A program made the position numbers and the translations under genes. A DNA stretch of 64,000 bases from Rhodamnia argentea (Eukaryota; Streptophyta; Magnoliopsida; Myrtales; Myrtaceae): assembly GCF_020921035.1 (NCBI RefSeq), contig NC_063160.1, forward strand, positions 21,921,595 through 21,985,594, in the 5' to 3' direction. The notes below the pieces were generated by a model. That model searched no databases, was not told the DNA's origin, and saw nothing but the letters and a program-made list of their open reading frames with translations. Positions 1 to 12,395 of this stretch are shown one piece after another (position 1 is the stretch's first letter; every line of letters starts with the position of its first letter).

Positions 1-3000
1 TTTCACATCTGCGACTATTTATGGTTGAAGATGTTAAAACTTTTTTAGGACACAAAAACCTTAATCTATGCTGAAACGATTGACAATATGGATGCTCGCT
101 CGAATTTGATATGTCTGTGTATTACTTCTCTTGGGCCTTTTTTTTTTTTTTTATTTACTTCTATTTGGCTTGTATCGCGACCGATTCCTGGGCCTACCCG
201 TGAACCGTACCGAATCGGTTCTCGGATTGGTCCAGAACTAGGTAGGCCAGTTCCCGATTTCACAAGTTGGGAACTGACTTATTATGAACTGATTACCCTT
301 CGTAGTAAGCTTGAATATCTTTCTATACACACGTATATTCCGTAAACCTCTCCGGCGAGTATTAGCAAGTTTGAGATTGACAAGATAGTTGAGTAACTTG
401 AACGTTAAAGACGCCGTCTTGACCATACATCGAACGTGGACGTGCCGTGTTGAAGTCACTCGCACGATCAATTTCATTGGCAATAATCATCGACTTATTT
501 TACTTATTTGCCTTGTTTATTGACTTTTTAAACTTACGAACTATATTTGAGAAATTACTAACCTTAATTATAGTGATAATTAGAGATACTTAGCAACTTA
601 GTCCATCTTCGTTGTTTGCAACATAGCTTCTACCTATATGCCGTAACAACTAGAGGGACGTAGATCCGCTTGAAACATTGGTGATTAGATCCATCTTTGC
701 GGGTTGAACGTTATAATCTCTCTTGAGTATTGAGACGGTCAGAATGCAGAGGGTAGGGTTTTCAAAAGACAAGTAATGAGAGCACGAATTACGTAGGAAG
801 ATCTCTTTTATTATTATTATTATTATAAATTTGGGTTAGTTGCGGATTCTCATTATGTATGAACATGACAATCAACAAAAAAAAAAATAGAGAGAGGAAA
901 AAAAAAGCATATTCGCATCACTTTTGAGATCTAGTTTTGAGTTACGTCATACGTGTCGTTCAGACCTAACTTAATCGAGTTAAAATTTTTATTGCAAACA
1001 TATTCGAAACGCATGAGGAATGGTAAAACGGAACCATTCTCGCCAGCCTAGCAACTCGGGCTCGTACTGCTCTCGCTCGTTAGGTTTGGTCGTAGTACAA
1101 GTTTCGGATCATAAAAGGGGACGCCCATGGTCGTACTAGAAGGGTCTGTTCCCACTTTATTCCCGGTCTGAGGAGCCCGTCAAACATCACGAGTGTACTT
1201 AAGATCGCGTCTTAACAGTGGATCGTTGTCCTAATCCAAGAATGATGACATCGTGATGCTATGCCCGCCGTAACTCTCGATATTATTTTGAAATCTCTCG
1301 TTCGACACATGAGTAGCAGAATACCAATTGCTGTCCGACCACTCGGGGGAAGCGCCTGTTCTTGGGGAGTGCAAGCTTAAATTCGAGCAATCAATTTCCG
1401 ATTTGACCACGGGGTTTGATGCGATGAGGAAGCTCGGGTTTTCACTTTGCTTGGGCGCGTCGGGTACATTTGGGGAGTGTTTGGTTTGAAGGGCGCGTGG
1501 GACGACGTGGGATGATGACGTGGCGGGCGGTGACCCTTGGAGGTGACGAAGGGCCAGGTTTAGAGGGAGCTGGGTTGCGGTGCAGCAGGGTCCACGAGGG
1601 GACCACTGTGGTCTCCCCCACATTTCGGTCAATTACTGGCCAAAATCCTTGATTATGGACAGAAGCCGTAATCAAATGATGAAAAGCTTCCTCCCCAATC
1701 TCGAGAAATACATGAAAATAAAATAATCAAAATGAAATCCGTAATTGTATCTTAGTCCGAAAAGGGAAAAAGAAAAGGAAGAAAAAAATTTGCTCAGGTT
1801 TGCACTGGCGAGATGTGGAGAAGCTCACCATAAACCCCGTGGATGGGACCGCACCCGATCACGCTGGCGTGTCGTGGGGAGATGAGCCGGACATGCCAGC
1901 GAGGCGGCGAGGGGGGGGAGCCGCTTGTCGCAGCCGGTCAAGACGAAGCGCGCAACAAACAACGTGCGACTTTGCCCGACTTTCGCCCATGTTTCCTGGT
2001 CGTTCCCCGTTCTGTACTCTGTTAAACTGCATTAAACTAACTTATCCCCGTATCTGCATTTCTCACCTTTATTTAGTTTTTGTTTTCATGGGATAGCACA
2101 AATTGCGGATTTCTTTTTATAACATCCGATAGAAGAGGTCACTGAAAATCATATTGCAGGGAAAAAAAAAAGTTTAATTAGGTCCCTTCGAGACTATATA
2201 TCTACGTTACGCGAGAATTCATCGCGATAATTTATGTCGCGGTTCTTATGGATCTCACTAGATCTGTTGTGCAACAAATAGCCCTTGCGTGGTGGTGGTG
2301 GCAGAGATCCTCGAAGGGAATGAAACACGTTGAAAACGTCATATGTCGGGAGATGATTGAGAGTCGTTGACATCGGATGATAATTATTGGATACATCTGA
2401 GAAACAATGAAAAGAAGTCGGGGGTCGGTAATCCCCGACCGGAAGAGAAAAGACAATAGTAGTGCCCGACTTTATTAGGTTTATCTCGATAACACGCCAA
2501 ACTGTTGTCGATGTGTTTGAAGGTTTATTCCAAGTTTATTCTGCAGAAACGTTAAAAGTAATGGAAGATAATTACCCGGATCTAGATGCGCATCGATTAA
2601 AATAGGCTCGTCAACGTTAGCTAAGGTGCATTGAACTCAACGCTTTGCGGCCCGCATCGGTTCGGATGGGCCGTTCACGTGTCACGCGATTAGAGGTTTA
2701 TTTCGTGCTTATCTCGTAAATAAGACGGTATGATTAAATATTTTTTAAAAATCCCGAAATCGTCGTATGCAAAACGGAGCTAGCTCCTAGTTTTGCATAT
2801 TTCCATGGCACAACGTTGTATGGACCCGAATAGAGCATATGCTTTCGCGACGGAAGGTTTATTCTCGGTTGATTCTCCATTAAGAGCAAATGGGGCAGCC
2901 GCGAGACCACGAAGACGTCACCTAGGGCTAGCAGTAGGACGACTATTTTTATTAGACATTAATCATGAATTCATGTGTTAAGACTAAACTAATCTTAGTT

Positions 3001-3720
3001 ATTCTGCCCAACTTAGTTGCTGGGAAAAGAAAATCATTATCTTATCCTGCATAATCATAGCAAGCGGAAAGCCAGAACAATCATCAAGACAGTGGCCTGC
3101 AAGAAAAAAATTAATCTAAATATCTACGCTTATGGAGGATTTTTTTTTTTTTTGGGAAAATAGGTTTTATTTCGTGAAAAATAGATGATTTGAAAAACAT
3201 ATTCTTAAAATGATCGTTTGTATCGTTTACAAAAATAAACAGGAAAAAAGCATTTTCATCGTTTACGAAAATATTGGGACATAAATTGTCGTCGATAATG
3301 AAAATATTTGCCGTTCATTAATTATTTCAAGCGTCTTTTTTTAGAAAAATATTTTTCGAATGATCCCATTTTTCGCGAAACAAATGAAACCTTAGCAAGC
3401 AAAACACATAATGGGGAGCCAAGACAAGAAATTGTTAAAAAAAAAAAAATCGTAACATTGATTTCTTTCTCACGTGCGAAATAAATATATCGAGAAATTA
3501 AACTACCACATAATAAAAACTCGCGTCGAGATTCACACAAATGTCTGAAAAGGAGAATTCATTGAATGTACCATATTTGAAATCACTCGCATGATCAGTA
3601 TTTAACCAATGATAATATATAGGATTTTATTAAACGGCGACGATAAATTAAGATTGTAATAGCAATCGTACGTGAATTCATTGTTAGCTTCTACAGAAGA
3701 AGAAAAATAGTACATGATGG
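1..3720. repeat. Repeat-rich gene-free DNA, copy A
   Basis: I see no host gene here. About 124-345 has GC-rich gcctac/aaccg/gttccc motifs like hAT subterminal regions. 808-825 is a (TTA)6 microsatellite. 1338 to about 2535 is sequence absent from copy B. About 400-480 and 3550-3610 share a degenerate direct repeat of roughly 70 bp, so old element ends are possible, but the family cannot be named. Short open frames here lack family motifs. Confidence 0.5.
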
Positions 3721-5087
3721 CTCTATTTATTTCGTAAAACAACCAACCCCTCCCCCCCTCGGGGGAAGAAACGTGGGTGGCCCACTACACTACAGCCCTC
3801 CACATTCCAAATTCGGGCCCACATATGTCCCAAATGGCCCACCGGTCCATCTCTGCACATGAAAGATCGTGTCCTAATGTTAATTCTTTGCCATCACATC
3901 CGGAAAATTGGGACCAGCCGAGCGTGTAAGAAAGAAACCTGCGAATCTGGGCCGTTCATGTCCGAGCCAGAGCAAAAACATACACACGCGCCCTCCGATA
4001 CCCGAGTTTTAACATTAACAGAGACGTTCTCTGAATCTCTTTCGGCGGGTCAATGCTCTCCTGATCAACCATGCCGCGATTGGGATTGGGTTGTCTACAT
4101 CGGAAGAGGCAGAGACCACATCACTTTCTGTGGCCTTCCCGCTAAAGCTAGAAAGGTTTAGCCCGAAAGGCGGTGCGCACGTATCTTCCTACTAAGGAGG
4201 GACACTAGCGACGCCCGAAATGGTTAAGTAGTTGTTCGAATCGAGTCGAACGCAGTCGTTGGTCTTCTCAACACGAGACTCTGGAGATTCAATTCGGCAG
4301 AGTTAGTAGTTTTTCGAGAGGCGCGGAGGTACTTGCAAATGGAATACGAGAACGCCCGGGAAAGTTTGGGGATCCCGTCCTAAAAGGCCCAGGATGACCT
4401 CATTCTTCTTCGCCTTTCAGAGTGCAAGAGCTTTCAACCTAGTGGCAATTGGCTCGAGACAAGACAGCATTGCAAGTGTGAGATTCGTATGGTTTGCTTC
4501 GTCGAGTTCTAAAAAGCAAGATTCCTTCGCGGGACCACAAACAACAATACATTGCCGGAAGACTATATGAGGTACCACAAACATTAGAGTGGGACAAATG
4601 TCTTTGAAAATGAGATCTCTCCATGCACCAGTTCTTCCTCTCAGTTATCCTTCCGCTCAGAACCAGATCAGTCTGGCTTCTGAACCCAGCAGTACAAGGA
4701 AGAAATTCCCATGTCTTAGGAACTGTGATGTTGCACCGATTGCTATGTCCAATACCACATCAAAGGACTCGGACTAAATATCATTGGCAACTCACCGTGG
4801 AAGCGATCTCGCAGGAATGACAATGTCACATGTATGAAAGAGGATACACTCCGCAAGTTCAAACAAATAGAGATTATATGAACAAATGCCTTAAGCCACT
4901 CGTTAATGTAATGCACTTTTCAGCACATATGCAGCTAGTCATCAACTGGCAGTGGAAAAGGAGTGCAAAAGGGCATGCCCCTACCAGGAGTTTGCAATAA
5001 ACAGTTCCAATATGTACATTCAGTGCTCACCGAGCAACAGAGCACAACTAAATAACAATACCTATCGTATAACAACAATATCCTGAG
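3721..5087. other. Unassigned region 3' of FBL10-like copy A
   Basis: This stretch is conserved in copy B (about 13915-15284) nearly base for base. It lies just downstream of the FBL10-like stop on that gene's strand, so part may be 3' UTR. The short open frames at 3859-4161 (+) and 4439-4624 (-) show no recognisable domain. I see no repeat structure. Confidence 0.4.
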
Positions 5088-7759
5088 TCACTCTTCCATC
5101 TCTGCATCAAATTCCGCCACCTCCATTGGGACATCTTCGTCATCAACATCGTCGTCATCATCGTCATCCCCGCTGTCCTCTCCTCCTAGCAGCCACTGTT
5201 CAAACTCGTCTAAGTCCTCATACTCACGCATGTATGAATCATCCAAGCGATTAGATGGGTCTGCCCCCAGCTCCTCCCCATGACATGCCACATGCAAGAA
5301 AGGCCTACTCCGGGCCAAAGCATCTACCATATCCCTGTTGACACTTCCCGTCAGTCCCAACCATCTCAACCTCGGGAAATAAGGTCGCTTCAACCACCTA
5401 AATGACAGTTGGGTAATGCCACCACAATTGTGCAGATCCAACAACCTCAGCCTACTCCCTTGCCACCCTTCTTCACGAGCCTGCATAGAGGCTAATGCCA
5501 TTATCGAAGTGTCACCAATGAGGGGGCATTGTCTCAAGCGGAGTTCAACAATTGGAAGACGAGCTCTTGCCAATGAAAAGATTCCGTCATCAGAAATGCT
5601 AGGGATGTTGGATAGGTCCAATTCTTGCAGCTCATACTTAGAGGAGCCCTCGAACAAAAGTGATATGCCTTTGTCTGTAAGTCTCTTGCAGCCTCTCAGA
5701 GACAGCGACGTGAGCGAAGCGATCACTCTCCATCTCAAGTACGACAACCCCATATCGGTAATATCAGAACCATCCAACTGCAAAATTTTCAACTTTGGAA
5801 GAGTTCCAATGGCTCGGAGAGCTTCATCTCCAAGACTTTTACAATCCCTGAGATCGAGAACTCTCAAATCCACATTTGACACCAAATTTTTAACGCCAAG
5901 ATTCGTCAGAAGATTGCACCATCTCAAGCTAACATGGGTCAAGGAGAGTGAAGTTGCACGGATGTCATGAAACACCAGATTTGTTAATAAAGTGCCATGA
6001 GCAACCCTCAGCTTGCATAAGCTCGAGCACGAATGCAAGATTGTTCTGAAACCTGTATCAGTGACACGACAAAAGCCACCAAGATATATACTTTCCATGT
6101 TTGCACAGCTATCGGCCATCAGTAGGATCCCGAGATCGTTAACTCGTTTAAAATAAGTAACAAGAAACTCCTGGCTCCTGACAAGTGAAAGATGCCTCAG
6201 TTTCCCATGCTGATTAATCTGTTGAAGACCAGAGTTAGTGAGGTCAAATGTAAGTCTCGGTTCAATAATCGGTGCATCTGGAAGATCCAGATGGGTAAGG
6301 GACAGAAGACCCCTAGAAATAGTTCCGACCATAGCATCAGTGATATAGTCCACTGAAAGGCTTAACTTTTGAATTCTAGGAAGCACCGATGGTTGAATAT
6401 GTGGCTGTTCCAGATTAGGGTGCAGAAGCTCAGTGATCATCACTGACGAGATATAGCCGATTTCGAGAGAAGTGAGTTTTGTTGAAGCTAATGCCCAGGC
6501 TCGAGCAAAATTATGACGTATAAATATCGACACATCAAACATGAGGAACAGGGCCTGCAAGCCAAGAAAAGGCATACACAAAAGTGATGCAAACCAACTA
6601 GCTGAAGACAGTAGCTTATACTATGAACCTATATACTCGTAATAGGCGACAAAATCAGCCAGATCTAGGGAGTAGCTTAAAAAAACACAGAGATACGAAG
6701 CGGTCATTATATGACGATTTTTCTCAGACTCTATCATGCTAAAAGGGTAAATAAGAAGTCGAATCTAACACATCATTAATTGACCATAGTAATTGCTCAA
6801 TTTATGCAATATTTGCAATAAGGGTCTACCGATGATTCGAGAATATGAAGCTCACTTCTAACTGTGTGCAACCACTCAACAACTCCTCGAGATCGGAAAC
6901 ATGAAGAGCTCGCCCTCTATTCTCGGCAACAGAACCCAAGTAAAGAGACCTCCATGAAATGAATAACACAGAGTTAACAAAAGCGAATCCTCTACAAGCT
7001 GCACATATAGCTAAATTAACCATAACCGACAACAGACGCAGGCGCAAACAGAAATTAAAGACAGATTGTTTGTACAAACTTTAGGTCCCCGCATTGCGAT
7101 CCTATCTCGGAAAGCAGCTTGCCGCTGAAATCCGCACAGTTGTGGAGATGAAGCTCGTGCAAAGACGGCCTAACCAATAACCTTATGGCAGAATCGTTGA
7201 GTCGAGTCGATCGCAGTCCATCTTCAAGCTCCTCATCAGAGGATTCGGCGGCAACAGAGGCCGCAGCAATTCGATAGAAGGCGCGATCTCCTGAAACAGA
7301 AGCCCACCAACTAAATCGACAAGTTCGACTTCGACCAAAAAAGTAAAGTAAAAACCAATTTTTATAAGTTCGATCCATCTTTTGTCCCCTGATCTCTCCC
7401 ACAATCGCAAGTCCGAGACTTCCATTTCTTTCCTCAATTTTCGCGACCACGCTATGTAGATTGGAACCGCCACGTGACATTATGAACATTAAGATCAATG
7501 GGTTTGGTCAAGAAACCCCAAATCGAGCCAGGCTACAGAGAAAGCAGAGACAGAGACAGAGAGAGTGGGAACGTACCAGGAGATGGATAGCGGGGATGAA
7601 GGAGAGGACGTGAGAAGCGCAGTGGCGGAAGGTCTTGCATGTGGACCCGACGGAGCAGATCGACGACACGTCCAGCTTCACCATTATCGTCGCCAGTAGA
7701 ACCGACGGAAGCTGGTCCAGACCCACCATGCTCGCCTCCTCCTCCCCCGCCTCCTCCAT
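5088..7759 (-). pseudogene. FBL10: F-box/LRR protein, FBL10-like, copy A; frameshifted
   Basis: Intact members of this family are F-box/LRR substrate receptors for SCF ubiquitin ligases. Exons read on the minus strand are 7577-7759, 7080-7290, 6856-6949 and 5088-6554, all with GT-AG borders. Exon 1 holds the F-box (LDQLPSVLLATIMVKLD). Exons 2-4 hold LRRs (such as LRVLDLRDCKSLGDEALRAI), and the C-terminus is strongly acidic (Asp run). Compared with copy B, exon 2 has a 5-bp direct duplication (gtcga) at about 7199-7208, after the codons for KMDCDR. The frame then ends within a few codons, giving a product of about 96 residues instead of about 650. The rest of the gene is still open and 98-99% like copy B, so the break is recent, or is an assembly error or allelic. 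A divergent DUF295 F-box gene starts about 490 bp away. Confidence 0.8.
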
Positions 7760-8251
7760 CTGTCTTTCTCTCGTGCTTGGAAGGAAGACGGATGTTATCG
7801 CTCGATCTTGGTCCGATGAGCAAATGAGATGAGCTTCTCCGATTTCGTTTCACACGGTGACAACTCGCAGCATTCGGGAGATAGCTTGCGTGACGACACC
7901 GATCTAGAGAAGGTGTTGGCCCAAGCCCAATCCCGGCCTGGTCCGGCCCAATCATTTCCAAGCTTGGATCTATTCTTCACACATGTGATTGTGGGGGCAA
8001 ATTAAGAAGAGAGGTACCATTTAGGGGGTTGATTGGAAAAACCGGAGAAGTACAGGGACGGGGTCAAAATGTAATTAATTAATCCCTCAAACGCGCAAGT
8101 TGATCCACGTTTCATTGCAAGTGCTTCCGTAGCTCGAAGTCCAATCACCTGTAGATGTTCTCGGCAGATTTTCTCTCACTTTCTCTCGCATTTTCTCACC
8201 GATCCTGCTCAATTTCCTGGGATTATCCTGAGGCCTACGCTCCTCGTTCCT
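7760..8251. promoter_or_regulatory. Shared upstream region of divergent F-box pair, copy A
   Basis: 492 bp separate the two start codons of head-to-head genes, so promoters and 5' UTRs of both must fit here or overlap. I could not pick a convincing TATA box for either side. The matching copy-B region is 17953-18446. Confidence 0.5.
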
Positions 8252-9776
8252 ATGGCTGAGTGGAGCCAGATGCCCGAGGACCTCCTCGAATTCATCGCGC
8301 GACGCCTCGACACGCAGTTCGACGTCCTCCGATTCCGATCCGTCTGCTCCTCGTGGCGTTCCTCGGTCGCGCCGAGCCCTAGCCCCTCCCGGCGCGGTCA
8401 ATTCCCGATCCTCCCGAGCGACGGGATCTCCGACGCGGCCCGGGAATTCCGCCTCTCCAGGCGTACCATCTTCCTCCTCGGAGTGCCCCGATCCCGCGAC
8501 GAAACCTTTGCCTGCGGGTGGCTGGTCAAAGTCAAGGAGGACGTCCCCCGGAGCACGAATCTACTGAACCCCCTCTCCAGGTGCCCATTCACTTCTCTCC
8601 CTGAGGACTTTCCGAGAGTTTTGGATTTGATGAATCTGCGCGTGCTGGAGTTAGGGCACGAGTATGTGTTGCAGGACATGGGTTATCGTCCTTTTGGTAA
8701 TGATGGTCATCTGTACATGAAGAAGGTTGTTTTTTTGTGTTTAGACAGCGGAAATGATTTTGCGCTGCTCACGATTCACGTGTCTGGGCAATTGGCCATG
8801 TTTAAATGTGGGGAAGAACGGTGGTCCATCATTCAGGACATGCGGTCGCCGTATGTCGACGTGATATTGTTTAAGGGGGAGTTTTATGCCGTCGATGGCA
8901 CTGGGAGGACTGTGGTTGTCGGGTTGGATTTGGGTGTGACCTTGATTGCGCAATCAAACTGGGGGGGTTACAAGAAGTTCTTGGTGGAATCTGTCGGCGA
9001 ACTGCTGTTGGTCAATATGTATTTGAGATTTAGGAGGGAGAGGACAGTCCGGTTTAAGGTTTACAAGTTGGACAGAGAAAAGAAGGAATGGAACGAGGTG
9101 AAAGATTTAGGGGATAGGGTGTTGTTTCTGGGAGATGATTGTACATTTTCTGCTTCAGCTGCAGATTTAAGGACTTGTAAAGGGAATCGCATATTTATTG
9201 CGGATAACCGGGAAGTGGAAAGAGCTTTGAGGAGCCCTGGGATTGGTGTCTATGATATGAAGAGTGGCATCATTGGACCTTTAGAAGATGATGAAGGTTG
9301 TTCGAGGTTGTTCTGGCCACCTCCGGATTGGATTGCTTCAAGGACCTCTGAAGTGAGCACTTGTTTGCTGAAAATCTTTCTTTTATCTATTCATAATCAT
9401 CCAATCTTTTCATCATTGTTAGACTTATCAGTTGGTCAGTCCTAGGAATCCATGTAGGAGCACGCTAGAGATTTCCTGTATTCTGTCGCATATTCTGATG
9501 CTACATTCCATTTCGTGTTCTAAAAGTATGTCGAAGCTACTTCCTTGTGGGCATTGGTTAAATTTCTGCCAGAAGGGAAACCATGGATTATATCTACTCC
9601 GGAAGAAAATGTTGGAATTTAACATTAGATTGCACATGCTTTATCATAGTTAGCTTCGTGCCTGATAAAGCGTATTTTGGTGAACATTTTCGTCAAATTT
9701 CCTTTCTATAAACTATTTAATATTTTCTTGGTGATAACCTCAGGTTCAAAATCAATTGGAAACACTTGTAGCGTGA
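8252..9776 (+). CDS. F-box protein with DUF295 (KIB/SKIP23-like), copy A
   Basis: Likely an SCF substrate receptor of the plant DUF295 F-box family. The N-terminal F-box covers residues about 5-40 (MPEDLLEFIARRL, then VLRFRSVCSSWRSSV). The DUF295 domain follows, with typical motifs such as LDLMNLRVLELG and WPPPDWI near the end. Exon 1 is 8252-9352, donor GAA|GTGAGC. Exon 2 is only 33 nt, 9744-9776, after ..cctcag, encoding VQNQLETLVA and stop, which matches the usual family C-terminus. Reading on through the donor would add an intron-encoded tail instead. The protein has 377 residues. It lacks 20 residues in frame (about residue 258) present in copy B. The start at MAEWSQMPEDLL is conserved in both copies. 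The substrate is unknown. Confidence 0.85.
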
Positions 9777-10206
9777 TGCGGAGGTTGGTTTTCTTGGATA
9801 TGGGGTGATGCTGCAGTTGAATCGGCATTGTACATGAATATTTGCAGTACGGAAGGACTAGAGAGGTTTATTCAGCTCACTGCATGGAACCAACGCAACT
9901 CCTATCCACGCCGAATGAAGGCAATAAGGTGGTTTGGTTAGGTGACAACACATCCTCTGAATAACTGATTATGAGCTTAATGCTCAGATCCACCAAGAGC
10001 ACCTGCATCTCTGCACAGGTCTTGTTATATATTTGACTGTTTATTAAGGATGTCGCTAGACGGAATAACAGGGAAATGCTGCTTCTCTCGCTATCAGATT
10101 GTCTTGCATGGAGCTTACTGGGTCCTAGCTGTGGACAAGGTTTTAGTTTCTGTTTTTTTTTTTTTTTCCTTCCCTTCTTTGGGTACTTTGCTGTGATTTG
10201 CCGAAG
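9777..10206. other. 3' flank of DUF295 copy A and duplication junction
   Basis: Up to about 10087 this matches the 3' flank of copy B and probably contains the DUF295 3' UTR. 10088-10206 is found only at this junction and includes a T-rich run at about 10152-10167. No gene seen. Confidence 0.5.
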
Positions 10207-11545
10207 TTTCACATCTGCGACTATTTATGGTTGAAGATGTTAAAACTTTTTTAGGACACAAAAACCTTAATCTATGCTGGAACGATTGACAATATGGATG
10301 CTCGCTCGAATTTGATATTTCTGTGTGTCACTTCTCTTGGGCCTTTTTTTTTTTTATTTACTTCTATTTGGCTTGTATCGCGACCGACTCCTGGGCCTAC
10401 CCGTAAACCGTACCGAATCGGTTCTCGGATTGGTCCAGAACTAGGTAGGCCAGTTCCCGATTTCACTAGTTGGGAACCGACTTATTATGAACTGATTACC
10501 CTTCGTAGTAAGCTTGAATATCTTTCTATACACACATATATTCCGTAAACCTCTCCAGCCAGTATTAGCAAGTTTGAGATTGACAAGATAGTTGAGTAAC
10601 TTGAACGTTAAAGACGCTGTCTTGACCATACATCGAACCCGGGCGTGCCGTGTTGAAGTCACTCGCACGATCAATTTCATTGGCAATAATCATCAGACTT
10701 ATTTTACTTATTTGCCTTGTTTATTGACTTTTTAAACTTACTAACTATATTTGAGAAATTACTAACCTTAATTACAGCGATAATTAGAGATACTTAGCAC
10801 CTTAGTCCAGCTTCGTAGTTTGCAACATAGCTTCTACCTATATGCCGTAACAACTAGAGGGACGTAGATCCGCTTGAAACATTGGTGATTAGATCCATCT
10901 TTGCGGGTTGAACGTAATAATCTCTCGGAGTATTGAGACAGTCGGAATGCAGAGGGTAGGGTTTTCAAAAGACAAGTAATGAGAGCACGAATTACGTAGG
11001 AAGATCTCTTTTATTATTATTATTATTATTATTATTATAAATCTGGGTTAGTTGCAGATTCTCACTATGTATGAACATGACAATCAACAAAAAAAAAAAA
11101 TAGAGAGAGAGAGAAAAAAAAACATATTCACATCACTTTTGAGATCTAGTTTTAAGTTACGTCGGACGTGTCGTTCAAACCTAACTTAATCGAGTTAAAA
11201 ATTTTATTGCAAACGGGCTGGTTCCAGGCTACAGTTCCAAAACGGAACAATTCTCGCTAGCCTAGCAACTCGGGCTCGTACTGCTCTCGCTCGTTTGGTT
11301 TGATTGTAGTACAAGTTTCGGATCATAAAAGGGGACGCCCATGGTCGTACTAGAAGGGTCTGTTCCCACTTTATTCCCGGTCTGAGGAGCTCGTCAAACG
11401 TCACGAGTGTACTCAAGATAGCGTCTCAACAATGGATCGTTGTCCTAATCCAAGAATGGTGACATCATGATGCTATACCCGCTGTAACTCTCGATATTAT
11501 TTTAAAATCTCTCGTTTGACACATGAGTAGCAGAATACCAATTGC
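10207..11545. repeat. Repeat-rich gene-free DNA, copy B left part
   Basis: Counterpart of 1-1337. It holds the same GC-rich hAT-like patch (about 10330-10550). The TTA microsatellite at 11011-11037 has about 9 units against 6 in copy A. No host gene seen. Confidence 0.5.
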
Positions 11546-12385
11546 TAGAGGTGGCCATTTGAAACCGTGGCCTGGAACCAGCCCGTTGACCGAGCCCACG
11601 GTTTCAAACCGGAACCGGCCCGGAAAAAAAAAAATGACAGTGGTTGGGCTCTTTGCCCCACGCCGGGCCCGCCCCCCCTCTCCCCCTCCCCCCCCCCAAA
11701 ACCCAATGGCTCTTTGGGCCGTTGGCCCAAAGAGCCGTTGCCATTAAATAAAAAAAATTGAATTATTTTTATTTTTTGCTTATAAATACCTATTCTCTCT
11801 CTTTCATTTTTCTCACAAATTCTCTCAACAATTCTTTCAAATTTTCTCAAATTCTCTCAAATCCTCTTAAATCGCTCAAATTCTCTCAATCCCGATTCAA
11901 TTCTCTCAATCGAATTTCCGATCAATTCTCTCAAAAATGGCAAGTGGAAGCGTAAATGCTGAGAAGGGCAAGATGGCTATGGGAGATTCCAAGTATCCCA
12001 TTCCCGAATATGATCCTCGTGAGTATACATGTTGGGAAGACAACGACGATAATATCAACTATGTCCCAATTCCGAATGTCGAGCACATCCCAACACAAGA
12101 AAGTCTTCATCCTCCCACCGATGTCGAAGAAACGTCAACGGCAAATGAGCCGGAACGGAAGGGCCGAGATAATACATCCGACTTGTGGCTACATTTCGAT
12201 AAGGTACGTGATGAAGGCGAAGGTAAATATAATGTAAAATGTAAATATTGTTCGCAAACATATAGATTTACGAAAGGAGACGGCTACGGAACATTCCGTC
12301 GGCATTTGACGAAAAAACATCCAACGCAAGCGGGGATTGACAATACGCAACAACAAATTTCCGAGTACGCCACGTTTATTCCGCG
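11546..12385 (+). mobile_element. Truncated hAT DNA transposon (5' end with BED-finger exon)
   Basis: The left terminus starts TAGAGGTGGCCATTTG at 11546, the typical plant hAT start, followed by GC-rich subterminal DNA (accgtgg, aaccggcccgg). A TATA box, ttataaata, lies at about 11780, then a leader of repeated ctctcaa, then a transposase N-terminus. The right half and right terminus are missing: at about 12370-12385 the sequence passes into DNA shared with copy A (which has about 1.2 kb of other sequence here). Copy A has the uninterrupted left flank ccaattgc followed by different DNA. Confidence 0.85.
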
Positions 12386-12395
12386 TAAACGCTAA
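11937..12395 (+). CDS. hAT transposase N-terminal fragment, BED zinc finger
   Basis: 152 residues, beginning MASGSVNAEKGKMAMGD. A BED-type finger lies at residues about 82-130 with W84, C102, C105, H123 and H128 (KCKYCSQTYRF, then FRRHLTKKHP). In hAT transposases this module binds the element ends. The catalytic RNase H-like domain and the C-terminal hATC dimerisation domain are absent, because the element is truncated just after the finger and the last codons (FIPRKR) may come from flanking sequence. It cannot be an active transposase. It could at most express a DNA-binding peptide, since the element's own TATA box and leader are still upstream. Confidence 0.85.
   Translation: MASGSVNAEKGKMAMGDSKYPIPEYDPREYTCWEDNDDNINYVPIPNVEHIPTQESLHPPTDVEETSTANEPERKGRDNTSDLWLHFDKVRDEGEGKYNVKCKYCSQTYRFTKGDGYGTFRRHLTKKHPTQAGIDNTQQQISEYATFIPRKR

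Larger units (their letters stand above)
1..10087. repeat. Tandem duplication, copy A (~10.2 kb unit)
   Basis: The whole interval is repeated head-to-tail as 10207-20341. Position 1 matches 10207, and similarity runs, with indels, to about 10087/20341, where the copies diverge abruptly (copy A continues to a 119-bp junction, copy B to unrelated sequence). Coding parts look about 97-99% identical by eye. The unit carries repeat-rich DNA, an FBL10-like gene and a DUF295 F-box gene. The left edge may lie before the window, so a further upstream copy cannot be excluded. Confidence 0.95.

Noticed and set aside
3859-4161. 100-codon frame in both duplication copies
   Set aside because: The copy-B version (13975-14208) has a different start and a shifted frame, so it is not conserved as protein.
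5416-5970. 184-codon open frame on the plus strand (and its twin at 15616-16170)
   Set aside because: It lies wholly antisense to the LRR exon, lacks any domain, and is open because the LRR frame is.
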